A DNA stretch of 64,000 nt from Candidatus Rifleibacteriota bacterium (GTDB taxonomy: Bacteria; Muiribacteriota; Ozemobacteria; Ozemobacterales; Ozemobacteraceae): NCBI GenBank assembly GCA_905236675.1, contig CAJOND010000022.1, positions 1-64,000 on the forward strand, given 5' to 3'. A model generated the notes under the pieces. It was not told where the DNA came from. It searched no databases and saw nothing but the letters and a program-made list of their open reading frames with translations. Positions 1 through 8,771 of this stretch are shown here, one piece after another. How positions within the stretch are numbered: position 1 is the stretch's first letter; each line of letters opens with the position of its first letter. A program made the position numbers and the translations under genes.

Positions 1-133
1 TCATAAAAAAACAATAGCATAAGTTTTCCTTATTAATTTTTTTTATTTTCTTTAAATTTCTTAACTTAATGACATTGCCCCTCAAGGGGAGCCTTTAGAA
101 GACACTCACCACCTATCACCTATCGTTTATCAC

Positions 134-156
134 GCCAAGCTTTGCTTGGCTTTTTA
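134..156 (+). terminator. Terminator-like hairpin GCCAAGC-TTT-GCTTGGC plus T-run
   Basis: A perfect 7-bp stem (134-140 with 144-150) with a TTT loop is followed by TTTTT. It has the form of a Rho-independent terminator for a rightward transcript coming from before the window. Its stem and 3-base loop also resemble the small palindromes found elsewhere in the window, so it may be a repeat that doubles as a terminator. Confidence 0.5.
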
Positions 157-157
157 C

Positions 158-180
158 GCTGGCGATAGCCAGCATTTTTT
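158..180 (+). terminator. Terminator-like hairpin GCTGGC-GATA-GCCAGC plus T-run
   Basis: A perfect 6-bp stem (158-163 with 168-173) with a GATA tetraloop is followed by ATTTTTT. It stands directly after another terminator-like hairpin, so the two could act in series on a rightward transcript. Confidence 0.55.
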
Positions 181-198
181 AGCTTTAGAATATAGATA

Positions 199-252
199 AA
201 CCAAGCTTGTCGTTGTCAACGACAAGCTTGGTTAAATGGTATAACCATTTAA
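199..252. repeat. Two adjacent long palindromes
   Basis: Positions 199-233 form a perfect inverted repeat of 17-base arms around a single central base (core CCAAGCTTGTCGTTG). Positions 232-252 form a second perfect inverted repeat, TTAAATGGT-ATA-ACCATTTAA. Neither is followed by a T-run, so they are not typical terminators. They could be cruciform-forming repeats or binding sites. Confidence 0.6.
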
Positions 253-346
253 GCTTTGCAGCCCATTCCTGCAACGATTTGATTAGGATACGTATCCCGA
301 TACTATTTTATTGTTTTTGTTATTTGTTTATAATAAGTGATTAGTT

Positions 347-381
347 ATAAAAAAATGTCATTTCAGAAATGACATTTTTTA
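347..381. terminator. Symmetrical hairpin, possible bidirectional terminator
   Basis: AAAAATGTCATTTC, a one-base loop, and GAAATGACATTTTT form a perfect stem of about 14 bp, with A-runs on one side and T-runs on the other. It could stop transcripts from either direction. No gene lies close by, so its client transcript is unknown. Confidence 0.5.
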
Positions 382-570
382 AGAAATAAAAAACCAATTT
401 TCCACTTCATTTTCTTCTTTAAAAGATGATAAATACAATGCTTTAATTATACAAATGTAATAGTTGACAACTAAAATACCCTCTTTTTAAAGGGAAATGC
501 CTTTTGTTATAATGACAGGGGAATTCTTAATCATTATAAATATAAAACCTCTCTGTGACTCTCAGATTTC

Positions 571-618
571 CTGGCGCTCGCATGCACTTTCGTTCTTCTA
601 CTGATCGTCAGTCTTTTG
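571..618. repeat. Fragment of G+C-rich dispersed repeat
   Basis: The sequence CCTGGCGCTCGCATGCACT followed by a diverged GTCGTCAGTC-like stretch also occurs at 11739-11785 inside the autotransporter gene. Here it sits outside any gene. The match shows that the G+C-rich material in the autotransporter is a mobile or dispersed repeat and not native passenger sequence. Confidence 0.6.
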
Positions 619-624
619 CTATGT

Positions 625-664
625 AAAAAAACCAGCTATAAATTAGTTTATAGCTGGTTTTTTA
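625..664 (-). terminator. Terminator of the leftward flavoprotein gene
   Basis: AAACCAGCTATAAA, a short TTAG loop and TTTATAGCTGGTTT form a perfect stem flanked by A- and T-runs. It lies immediately after the stop codon of the flavoprotein gene at 665. On the minus strand it reads as a strong hairpin followed by a T-run, which is a Rho-independent terminator. Confidence 0.8.
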
Positions 665-1402
665 TTATCTAACAAAATTGGTTACTACGCCTTTTTCTCT
701 TTGTGGTAATCCATATTTTTCTTTTGCGTCTTTAATTGCTTTCATTAGGAAAACCATATTTTTAGCAAGAGTTCTCATTTGCTGTAATCCTTCAGCGTCT
801 TCTTTAGCATCTCCAGGATTCAGGCCATGAACACCGTTCCAATATTGGCCTGTGGCGATTGGCATTCCAGATATTCCAAAAAATTTATTCAATTCATCGT
901 AAGTAGCTGTTAAACCGCCACGTCTTGCAACAGCAACTCCCGCTCCAACTTTCATAGTTTTATCAAATCTGGTACTGAAAAATAATCTTTGCAAAAAAGC
1001 GAGCAGAGTTGCGTTTGCAGAAGAATAATAAACAGGTGTTCCCACAACAAGACCGTCAGCTTGTTCAAATTTCGGAGCTACTTCGTTTACTATATCGTTA
1101 AAGACACATTTGCCTCTTTCGTGACAATTTCCGCAAGCAATACATCCTCTGATGTTTTGCATACCTATTTGAATAATTTCTGTTTCAATTTTTTCTTCTT
1201 TGAAAACTTTTTCCATTTCTTGCAGAGCAATTGAAGTGTTTCCGTTAGCACGAGGACTTCCGTTGATTATAAGAACTTTCATTAGTTTTTCCCCTTCAGA
1301 ATTAGATTTGTTGTCTTTTATATCAGCAACTGCTTTGATGTTTGAAATTGGTGATAAAGCAGCAACAGTCAACACACTTTTTATAAAGTCTCTTCTTTTC
1401 AT
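665..1402 (-). CDS. Tat-type NADPH-dependent FMN reductase / iron-sulfur flavoprotein
   Basis: A 245-residue flavodoxin-fold protein. The N-terminus KRRDFIK followed by a hydrophobic stretch (residues 3-20) looks like a twin-arginine signal. The FMN phosphate loop is NGSPRANGNTS at about 47-57. Four close cysteines (C87, C90, C93, C99; C-x2-C-x2-C-x5-C) match the compact cluster motif of iron-sulfur flavoproteins, so it may carry a 4Fe-4S cluster as well as FMN. The family reduces quinones, metals or other small acceptors; the substrate here is unknown. A second start at Met41 (1282) has a good AAGGGG ribosome site, so a cytoplasmic form without the signal could also be made. The gene stands alone with its own terminator. 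Confidence 0.8.
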   Translation of the reverse strand: MKRRDFIKSVLTVAALSPISNIKAVADIKDNKSNSEGEKLMKVLIINGSPRANGNTSIALQEMEKVFKEEKIETEIIQIGMQNIRGCIACGNCHERGKCVFNDIVNEVAPKFEQADGLVVGTPVYYSSANATLLAFLQRLFFSTRFDKTMKVGAGVAVARRGGLTATYDELNKFFGISGMPIATGQYWNGVHGLNPGDAKEDAEGLQQMRTLAKNMVFLMKAIKDAKEKYGLPQREKGVVTNFVR

Positions 1403-1577
1403 TATTACTTAGCCTTATTTTTAAGTTATTCAATTATAACTGATTTTAAAACAAAATTAAAGTTATTTAACAAACTGTCAGAACGATCAGTTTTAGACTT
1501 TTACAAGTATCATATGAGGTGATTTGTTTATTTTCAGCTATTGTTATGCTATTATAATAGCATTAAGGAGCAAAAAT

Positions 1578-2720
1578 ATGAGAAAAGCTTTATTTATTTT
1601 AACTATGATTCTTATTAGTTCAATTGCAATGGCTAACGACTGTATTTTCTTTGTGAAAGGGAATCAACTGGTGCCATCAGAACAAGAAAAAGACATTTCA
1701 GTAAAAAAAGAAATTCTAACTATTTCGCTACAAGATAATGGCTTTACAAAAATAGATGTTTACTATGAACTAAACAATAATACCCCAAATCCCAAAACAG
1801 TTCTTATGGGGTTCGAAGCGAATAATCCATATAATGCTCAAGCTAATTTCAATCCTAAGGGGATACACCCATTTATCCATAATTTTTCTGTAAATATGAA
1901 TGGAAATATTATTCCTTATTCAAATGCAGTAGTAGAATATGATATTCCCGAAGGTTTTAAACCTTTAGATTTAAAAACCTGGAAAGCAGAAGGAGAAATA
2001 TTTGAAGGAAGTGATTACCAAATGCTTCAAAATGGCGATAAAACAAAAAAATATTCCTATGCTTACTACTTTAAGGCAACTTTTGAGCCAGGAATAAATA
2101 GAATCATTCACTCGTATAATTACGATACTTCTTATGGTGTTGGACAGGCTTTTATAATTGATTATATGCTTACTCCTGCAACCAGATGGGCTAACAAGCA
2201 GATTGATGACTTTACTCTTGTTATTCGTGCCGATAATACAGCAAAACATTTCAGAATAAACAAAGGTTCTTTCAATTGCAATGATTTTAAATTAATTGAA
2301 GGTGTTGGAAAATGCAGAGACACAAAATACTGTGATGAAAACTGGATAGAATTTTCTTTACGTAATGGTGCCTATTCTTATCATTCTAATAACTTCAAAC
2401 CTACAGAAGAATTAGGAATTTACTCTTGTGAAAACATATATTACGAATTTGAAAACGAAAAAGAACCTTTGAAATTAGGGTGCACTTATGACAGAAGCAA
2501 AACTTTCGTCTGGATGCAACCTATTGATACAGATTTCAAAGTCAGGGTAGCTCATAATCTGCCATATGCTCACCGTGGTTATGTTTTTACAAAACCAGAA
2601 TTAAAAACATATTTTGAACAATTCTGGTGGTATATGCCTGACCCGAATTATAAGGCCAATACAGATGACTTCACAGAAAAAGACAATGAATTTGTAAATA
2701 AAGAAATACAAAAACAATAA
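1578..2720 (+). CDS. Exported protein with C-terminal YARHG domain
   Basis: I start the gene at 1578 because AAGGAG lies just upstream and because residues 1-18 (MRKALFILTM...AMA) then form a clear signal peptide. The 380-residue protein is predicted to be exported. The body (about 25-330) is beta-rich and I do not recognise it beyond resemblance to DUF4424-like exported proteins. The last ~45 residues (AHRGYVF...YMPDPNY) match the YARHG domain, a small extracellular module of unknown role found at the C-terminus of many secreted bacterial proteins. An upstream in-frame extension to 1524 is unlikely because it would hide the signal peptide. Confidence 0.7.
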   Translation: MRKALFILTMILISSIAMANDCIFFVKGNQLVPSEQEKDISVKKEILTISLQDNGFTKIDVYYELNNNTPNPKTVLMGFEANNPYNAQANFNPKGIHPFIHNFSVNMNGNIIPYSNAVVEYDIPEGFKPLDLKTWKAEGEIFEGSDYQMLQNGDKTKKYSYAYYFKATFEPGINRIIHSYNYDTSYGVGQAFIIDYMLTPATRWANKQIDDFTLVIRADNTAKHFRINKGSFNCNDFKLIEGVGKCRDTKYCDENWIEFSLRNGAYSYHSNNFKPTEELGIYSCENIYYEFENEKEPLKLGCTYDRSKTFVWMQPIDTDFKVRVAHNLPYAHRGYVFTKPELKTYFEQFWWYMPDPNYKANTDDFTEKDNEFVNKEIQKQ

Positions 2721-2809
2721 TACATTTTTAATAGTTTAAACTATTTACCAGGGTTATAACCCTGGTAAATAATAATTGTGAGGACTAATCTTTACGGAGA
2801 AAAATATTA

Positions 2810-3388
2810 TTGAAAAATAATAAACCTATTACTAATCATAGTTTTGAGCCCGCAGATTCTCTAAATACCTCTGAAGATACTATTTTCATCGCAAACGAAG
2901 CCCACTACGAACAGGTAATTGAGCGCATAAAAACCGTAAAGAAAACTCTATGGATTGGAACTGCCGACATAAAAGACCTTTATGTAAAATACGAATTAAA
3001 AACTAAGCCTTTGCTGAAGCTCCTTTCAGACCTTATAAAACGCGGAGTTGAAATCCGTTTGATTCACGCAAAAGAACCAGGTCCGAATTTCAGGCAGGAT
3101 TTTGACAAATACCCTGCCCTGATAGAAGGCATAGAACGAGTGCTTTGCCCCAGAGTCCATTTTAAAATAATAATATTTGACTTAAAAACAGCATATATAG
3201 GTTCTGCAAATTTAACTGGTGCAGGTCTAGGAATGAAAGGCGAAAATACTCGCAACTTCGAAGCAGGCATTTTAAGCAGCAACAAAGAATTAGTAAATAG
3301 AGCAATAGAACAATTCGACAACGTTTGGATGGGTGTTCATTGCAAAAACTGCAAGAGAAAGCAATATTGCATCGATCCAATTTTATAA
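2810..3388 (+). CDS. Small single-motif phospholipase D-family protein
   Basis: A 192-residue protein with one HKD motif, HFKIIIFD (H117, K119, D124), followed by GSANLTGAGL, as in the Nuc/phospholipase D superfamily. With one motif per chain it would need to dimerise to form an active site, as the Nuc endonuclease does. The C-terminus has three clustered cysteines (C178, C181, C187) that could bind zinc. The start is a TTG at 2810, preceded by CGGAGA at a fitting distance; no better ATG exists. There is no signal peptide, so it is probably cytoplasmic. The substrate (nucleic acid or lipid) cannot be told from sequence. Confidence 0.7.
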   Translation: MKNNKPITNHSFEPADSLNTSEDTIFIANEAHYEQVIERIKTVKKTLWIGTADIKDLYVKYELKTKPLLKLLSDLIKRGVEIRLIHAKEPGPNFRQDFDKYPALIEGIERVLCPRVHFKIIIFDLKTAYIGSANLTGAGLGMKGENTRNFEAGILSSNKELVNRAIEQFDNVWMGVHCKNCKRKQYCIDPIL

Positions 3389-3580
3389 ACTTTATTATAT
3401 ATTTACTATCCCTTTGATTGCGGGGAACCCACGCCTTTACAAAAGGGGGTAAAGACAATTGCCAGCGCACTAAAATTTTAGTATTTTTCTATTTTTAGGA
3501 CAAACTCCGACAGGGCGATACTAAAATGAGTCACAAAGATCTTATTGGAAAGTAGAAAACTTATAAAACAGAAGTTCTCA

Positions 3581-4325
3581 TTATCTCTTGTTGAACATTT
3601 CCTTAATCTCATAGTCCATTGCCTCTTGCTTCATATCTTTTAGCTCTAAACTCTGGACTTGTTCATCTGAATCTCTTTTATACAGCAGAAAATAAGCACT
3701 ACAGAAAGTAATAGTGGCGGAAACAACTAAGATCACTTCTAATTCCAAAATAGAAAAATTAGTAACCTTAACATAATTTAGACCAGCAGTAAAATCGGTT
3801 AAAGTATGGAGAATTATTAAGCCAAAATTTCTTTTTATCCTTGCAGGCATAGAAAACTAGAATTGACAAGCCTATTTGTAACAAAATAGCCAAAACTCTT
3901 TCTATAATTGATGCTCCTACAAGGAATATTGAGGTTTTTGCAATTTGATCAGCCAGATTATAATAAGCTCCAACCTGATCTGGAGCCTTCTCTTTAACCT
4001 GATTTATAATATTTACAAAAGTGCCTGAATTAATCATACAAGCAAAGGAAATATAAGTCATCCCCAAAATCGCCATTGCTTCAAAACAGCCATGCCCTAT
4101 ACCGTATGAAATAGCAGTCTCTTTGTTTTTTCGATTTTTTAACAAAGTCTTGAATGCTAATAATCTTCCTGTTTCCTCGAAGATTCCAGGAAACAAGCCG
4201 AGAACAAAAGCCAGTAGAATTGGATGAGAACTCAAGAATAAACCTAGTGAAAAGTTTTTAGAAATAACCAAAGACTGAATAGGTTTTTCCAAAATCAATG
4301 CGAAAAGTAAAAATATTGCAGCACC
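3581..4325 (-). pseudogene. Broken YhfC-family intramembrane protease
   Basis: Reading leftward, the first part (about 4325 to 3815) has the family's GLFPGIFEETGR and YGIGHGCFEA motifs, which contain the glutamates and histidine expected of YhfC-type glutamic intramembrane proteases. The frame breaks near 3820-3845. The rest continues one frame away (HTLTDFTAGLNY, then a membrane helix and a charged tail) and stops at 3581. The N-terminus is also missing: hydrophobic family-like sequence can be followed back to about 4325, and then a stop follows beyond the point where the SLH porin remnant begins on the other strand. Two independent lesions make function unlikely. Confidence 0.75.
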
Positions 4326-5351
4326 ATTTTCTGATATTTCATCAAATCATTGGGTTTATCAAGCAGTAAATGAAATAGCAAATAAAGGCATCATTCAAGG
4401 TTTTCCTAATGGATCTTTTAATGGCAATGAAAACCTTATCCGATACCAACTAGCTATAATCACATCAAAAATGTTGGCAAATTTAGAACAGAACGGAATT
4501 AGCTCGATATCAAAGAACGACTTGCAAACTATTGAAAAGCTGACTGTAGAATTTGCAGATGAATTAGCTATATTAGGAGTTAATGTGCCTGATCTTGAAA
4601 ATGACATGCAGGTTGTGAAAGAAAATGTTGCTGACTTAAAAAAAGAAGTAAAGAGCGTTAAAAACGTTATAGAAAACGGAAATATTGATAAAATTAGACT
4701 TTCTGGCGATTTTCTCATACGAAGCTTTGGGAATTCTTACGACAGGGGCAGTAAGAACGGCCTAGATTTTGGGAAAAACAGTATCCACAAACTGAAAGTG
4801 TTATAAGATTACAAATGGACACAGATATTGATGAGAGAATTAGTGCAAGAGTACGTTGGGATTTAGTTGGAAACAACGGTAATAATGAATGGAACGGAAG
4901 AGATAAGAATACTGCAAAAATAAAAATATCATATTTAAAATTTAAAGATACCTTCAACTCGGATGGGGTTATCTTGATTGGTAGAGATAAGTTTTATCAT
5001 GGTCATGGTTTTGTTGTATATGATTATATGGATGCCGTGAACTATACCAAGAAGTGTGGAGATATAGACCTTGCACTAAACATTTTCTTTGAAAAAGAAG
5101 GGATTAATAGTGTTTTTAATATCTTTAACATCAACGCAGATTATAGACACAATGGCCACGATATGTATTTCGGTTTTTATTATGATAACAAAGGTTATGA
5201 TGACTACGGGGCACCTCTTGATGATAAACGCAAGGAATTCAGATACGAACTTGGTTCTATAAGTAAGCTTTCTAATAAAAGCAATAAATATACCTATGAT
5301 TTTGGTATGGTTGGTATTATTGCTTTTTACTTCGGTTATTTGAAGCCGTAA
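4318..5351 (+). pseudogene. Remnant of an SLH-domain outer-membrane porin
   Basis: The sequence opens without a start codon at APFSDISSNHWVYQAVNEIA, a typical S-layer-homology domain, followed by a coiled-coil segment (VKENVADLKKEVKSVKNVI) and beta-strand sequence. This is the layout of SLH porins, which hold the outer membrane to the cell wall in several diderm phyla. The signal peptide is gone, replaced by sequence of the oppositely oriented YhfC gene. A one-base frameshift near 4770-4780 (GGGAAAAACAG) breaks the barrel region; after it the other frame reads on through RLQMDTDIDERISARVRWDL and stops at 5351. The total of about 345 codons is also short for this family, so the C-terminus may be lost. 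Confidence 0.75.
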
Positions 5352-5380
5352 TTATATCTTATTTTGGATTTTTGAAGTTA

Positions 5381-8296
5381 TCAATTACCTTCTTTCACCA
5401 ATTCCTCGAATGAGCTTATGTAGAGTTTCATAAAACGTTCAAAATTTTCTTCCTTATATAATTTCTTTCTATAAGTAGCTTTTACCGAAATTTCATCGTT
5501 ATCTTCAATCCATAAATCAATTTCTAATCTTGCTGTTGCATTGGTATCATTCTTTTCTAAGTCAACAGCTTCATATTTCAATTTTTGCCCAAAAACACTA
5601 AAATCAACATTGCCAACGAAATTAACTTCCATATAGTCTGTATTTAAAGCAGATTCATATTCTACAAAATAATCGTAATCACTGTTTTGAATACCATTAT
5701 TTATCTGCTTTTTTACTTCCTCGAGCAGTTCAGAATTATTAGATATTTTGTCAAAATGAACACCAACTGGAAGTGTTTTTATCATTAAGCCAACATAATT
5801 AGCTGAGATTTTAGTTGTTCTGTTATCGTAAATCCAATTTGTAAGAATATCATTTTTACCAGAGTATTTGTGTAACGCGATAAGCCCTGCCATAATAGCA
5901 AGAGCATTTCTAGAAGTATTATATTTTTTTTCTGCTTTTTCTAAGTCACTTACTTTAACAGGAAGAATTTCACTAAAGTATCCTCTTGTTATATCGCTAG
6001 TCTTAAAATCTGGTTCAGGTATCGTATACCAGTCTATTCCAGAATAATTAGTGTCAAAATATTCTTTATTTTGCTGAATGTTGCTTTGGTTTCTTTCAAT
6101 ATTGGCTAGTTCCAAAGGATAATAGTCTTTTTCTAATGGTTCATCAAAATAGGCTTTTTCAATATCTCTAAGAATTATAGCAACAGTATTTCCATCACCA
6201 ATGACATGGTGTAAATCAAGAAACAAATAATTATATTCCTCTGTTTCAAAAATGAAGCTTCGGAATAATGATGATTTAAATATTTTAAAAGGTTTTATAA
6301 GTTCTTTTTTTATTTCTTCTAACTGTTCTTCAGTGGAATAGTTAATTTCTGTTTCTTGAAGCAATTCTGGTCTATATTCAAAAACAAGTTCATTACTTTT
6401 ATTAAAATTAATAATGAAAGATAAAGCAGGATGAGCTTTTATAACCTGGTTAACTGCATTTTTCAATTTCTCAGTATCAACGGATTTATCAAAACGGTGA
6501 AAAATAGATAGGTTCCACATTGTACCCTTTACTTTGTAAAGTTGGTAATCAAAAAGTTTTACCTGCATTTGATTCAACTTATGTGGAATATTAAGTTCAT
6601 TTTCAAGCTGTTTATCAAGAGGTTCTGCTTGGTTTTGTTTTCGTAAACGAACTATTTCTGAAAGTTTTTCTATTGTTTTATATTTAAAAATATCTTTTGC
6701 ACTCAAATCCAATGAATCAGTATTCACAACTACAAGCATAGTGGCAATAGAATCTCCGCCAAGTTTGTAGAAATCGTCTTTAATACTGATTGTTGCAGCA
6801 TCTATATTCAGAGCCTTTGCAAAAGATTCACACAACAACTTTTCTGTTTCATCTCTCGGAGCAATATATTCTTGTTTAAAATCACTAATAACCGGATTTG
6901 GTAAAGCTCTTCTATTCATTTTCCCGCTATTGGTCAGAGGGATTTCGTCTATTTTCATATAATATGCAGGAATCATATAGGAAGGCAGATATTCCTGCAT
7001 TTTTTTATTAACTGACTCTTCGTCAAAATCAATATTTTCTTTATAATAAAGACATATATAAGAACGTCTTTTTTCTATAATACCCTTAGCTGCACACCAT
7101 TCTACATTAGTTATCTTTTTAAAGGCGGCTTCTATTTCGGCAGGTTCGATACGGTTTCCGTTGATTTTGATCATATCGTTAGACCGGCCGTCAAGAACGA
7201 TATTGCCGTCTGGCAAACGATGGGCTAAATCACCAGTATGATAAAATCCATTAACAAAAGTTTCAGCTGTTTGTTCAGGAAGATTTGCATAACCTCTAGT
7301 AAAAGGCGCAGCAAGACAAATTTCGCCTATAGAGTTATCTTTTATCTCTTTTCCATCTTCGTCAATTAAATAATAAGGAATACCGCTATTACACTTGCCT
7401 ATAGGTGCTACATCATACTTTTTATCAATAACAAAATAAGAAACAATATATGGAATTTCTGACATAGAATAATTGTTAACTATTGTCAGTCCTTCAATAT
7501 AGATGCCGTTGGCTGGTTCAGAGCCAGTATACACAATTTTCATATAATCTTTTATTTTATCGCCAAGAACTCTGATATATGAAGGGGGCAGATAACCAGC
7601 TGTTATTTGATTAGCTTCATAATATTCAAGCAGCTTAACGGGATTTTTAACAATAGTGTATGGCAAAATGTAAATATGAGAAAGTTCGAAAATATGCAAA
7701 ACAAGTATTTCTACGGTGGCCACGAAGTTAAGCGGAACAACCACTCCATAGTTTTCTATTGGTTCGTTTAAAGATTCTACAGACCAATGATTTGAGTAAA
7801 CCAACAGTTTCAAAGAGCCAAATTCGTGTATTACGCCTTTTGGATTGCCAGTTGAACCTGATGTGTAGACAGCAAAAGAAGCATTGTGGTCACTGCATTT
7901 TATGTAACCTAAATAGGGCTTCAAATCTAGTATTTCTTCCCAGACATCGTTATCTATTGTTAGTTTGCAGGAACAGTCCTTACGTATATACTCGATTCGT
8001 TCTGGGGCTAATGTATCTTCTGTTACAACAAAGGCAGCTCCTGCTTTCCAGACACCAATCATAGCAAGAATAGTCGAAGCACCTCTTGGTAAATTAATTA
8101 GAACAAAATCATCTTTGCCTATTCTTTTATCTTTTAAGTATGCATAAACTTTTCCTGAGATTTCATCGCTTTGTTTCAGAGTGAATTTAATGTTATTAGC
8201 TACATCTACAAGGAAAACTTCATTAGATCTTTTAACTAACTGCTTCTGCCATATTTCAAAAATATAAGGTATTTTACTTACTTCGTCTAGATACAT
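5381..8296 (-). CDS. Single-module NRPS, adenylation - carrier - condensation
   Basis: A 971-residue protein. The adenylation domain spans about 10-470: A3 YTSGSTGNPKG (144-154), YHTGDL (352-357), GRSNDMIKINGNRIEP (370-385) and the catalytic Lys in NSGK (K459). The carrier domain is at about 475-550 with Ser516 in KLGGDS, the phosphopantetheine site. The condensation-type domain (about 570-970) has HHVIGDG at 696-702. The acyl group loaded on Ser516 would be passed to an acceptor by the C-terminal domain. The A4 core reads LNFVATVE with no Asp at the place that usually grips the amino group of an amino acid, so the substrate may be an aryl or hydroxy acid. No phosphopantetheinyl transferase, thioesterase or transporter lies beside it. 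The product is unknown. Confidence 0.85.
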   Translation of the reverse strand: MYLDEVSKIPYIFEIWQKQLVKRSNEVFLVDVANNIKFTLKQSDEISGKVYAYLKDKRIGKDDFVLINLPRGASTILAMIGVWKAGAAFVVTEDTLAPERIEYIRKDCSCKLTIDNDVWEEILDLKPYLGYIKCSDHNASFAVYTSGSTGNPKGVIHEFGSLKLLVYSNHWSVESLNEPIENYGVVVPLNFVATVEILVLHIFELSHIYILPYTIVKNPVKLLEYYEANQITAGYLPPSYIRVLGDKIKDYMKIVYTGSEPANGIYIEGLTIVNNYSMSEIPYIVSYFVIDKKYDVAPIGKCNSGIPYYLIDEDGKEIKDNSIGEICLAAPFTRGYANLPEQTAETFVNGFYHTGDLAHRLPDGNIVLDGRSNDMIKINGNRIEPAEIEAAFKKITNVEWCAAKGIIEKRRSYICLYYKENIDFDEESVNKKMQEYLPSYMIPAYYMKIDEIPLTNSGKMNRRALPNPVISDFKQEYIAPRDETEKLLCESFAKALNIDAATISIKDDFYKLGGDSIATMLVVVNTDSLDLSAKDIFKYKTIEKLSEIVRLRKQNQAEPLDKQLENELNIPHKLNQMQVKLFDYQLYKVKGTMWNLSIFHRFDKSVDTEKLKNAVNQVIKAHPALSFIINFNKSNELVFEYRPELLQETEINYSTEEQLEEIKKELIKPFKIFKSSLFRSFIFETEEYNYLFLDLHHVIGDGNTVAIILRDIEKAYFDEPLEKDYYPLELANIERNQSNIQQNKEYFDTNYSGIDWYTIPEPDFKTSDITRGYFSEILPVKVSDLEKAEKKYNTSRNALAIMAGLIALHKYSGKNDILTNWIYDNRTTKISANYVGLMIKTLPVGVHFDKISNNSELLEEVKKQINNGIQNSDYDYFVEYESALNTDYMEVNFVGNVDFSVFGQKLKYEAVDLEKNDTNATARLEIDLWIEDNDEISVKATYRKKLYKEENFERFMKLYISSFEELVKEGN

Positions 8297-8478
8297 TTTT
8301 TACTCAAATAATATGAATTTTTGAAATTTTATCATTTATATTATACAAAATCAATATAGTCAGAAATTATTCATATGTTTATTATATCTGCATCAAAAGC
8401 TATTTCTATCTATAAACTTATCATTCTCTGAACCGTCCACAATACAGCCGACAGGAGACCCATGTTAATATTTATTCC

Positions 8479-8498
8479 AATCAATTCTAATCAATTCC
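8479..8498. repeat. 10-bp tandem duplication creating a stop codon
   Basis: AATCAATTCT is followed at once by AATCAATTCC. On the minus strand this duplicates the Gly-Ile-Asp codons of the autotransporter-like fragment and puts a TAG in frame. The undamaged paralogue at 14170 has only one unit, so the duplication is the likely inactivating event. Confidence 0.7.
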
Positions 8499-8771
8499 GT
8501 TTAATTCAAGAGAACCCAAGTATTTTGAACCTGTTTTACCAAAAAATGACTCGTGTTCAAAATTTACAGGAGTATCATTAATTCCAATAGTAACGCCTTT
8601 TCCTGTATACCCTTTGACATAGGCTTCCGCGGCATTAATCAAATCTAATCCGCCACTGCCATAGTATTCTTTGGTCTGAAATTCTTCTATGCTGGCAGAA
8701 TATAAGGGGAAAGAAGACAGCAGTGATACTGCTGATGCGATGATTATAGTTTTTGTAGTTATTTTATCCAT
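8487..8771 (-). pseudogene. N-terminal fragment of an S8-protease autotransporter
   Basis: The 94 codons are closely similar to the first 93 residues of the full autotransporter at 14454: the same signal peptide layout, IEEFQTKEYYGS, LDLINAAEAY and SLxLNGID. It ends just before the catalytic histidine region because of a 10-bp tandem duplication. Nothing of the rest of the protease is found further left, so most of the copy was deleted. Its ATG overlaps the stop codon of the upstream ABC1-kinase gene by 8 bases (ATGGATAA), so the two may once have been translationally coupled. As it stands it can encode only a signal peptide and the region around the catalytic Asp. Confidence 0.8.

Larger units (their letters stand above)
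1..664. other. Gene-free, hairpin-rich leading region
   Basis: I see no convincing coding region here. The stretch holds two terminator-like hairpins (134-156 and 158-180), two adjacent long palindromes (199-252), a 12-base perfect palindrome GGATACGTATCC near 287-298, a symmetrical terminator (347-381), a fragment of the G+C-rich repeat that also occurs inside the autotransporter gene (571-618), and the terminator of the leftward flavoprotein gene (625-664). Any gene to the left of the window probably ends before position 1. Confidence 0.6.

Noticed and set aside
5381..8296. DltA (D-alanine carrier ligase) assignment for the adenylating protein
   Set aside because: DltA is about 500 residues with no carrier or condensation domain and sits with dltB-D. 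This protein has both extra domains and no dlt neighbours.
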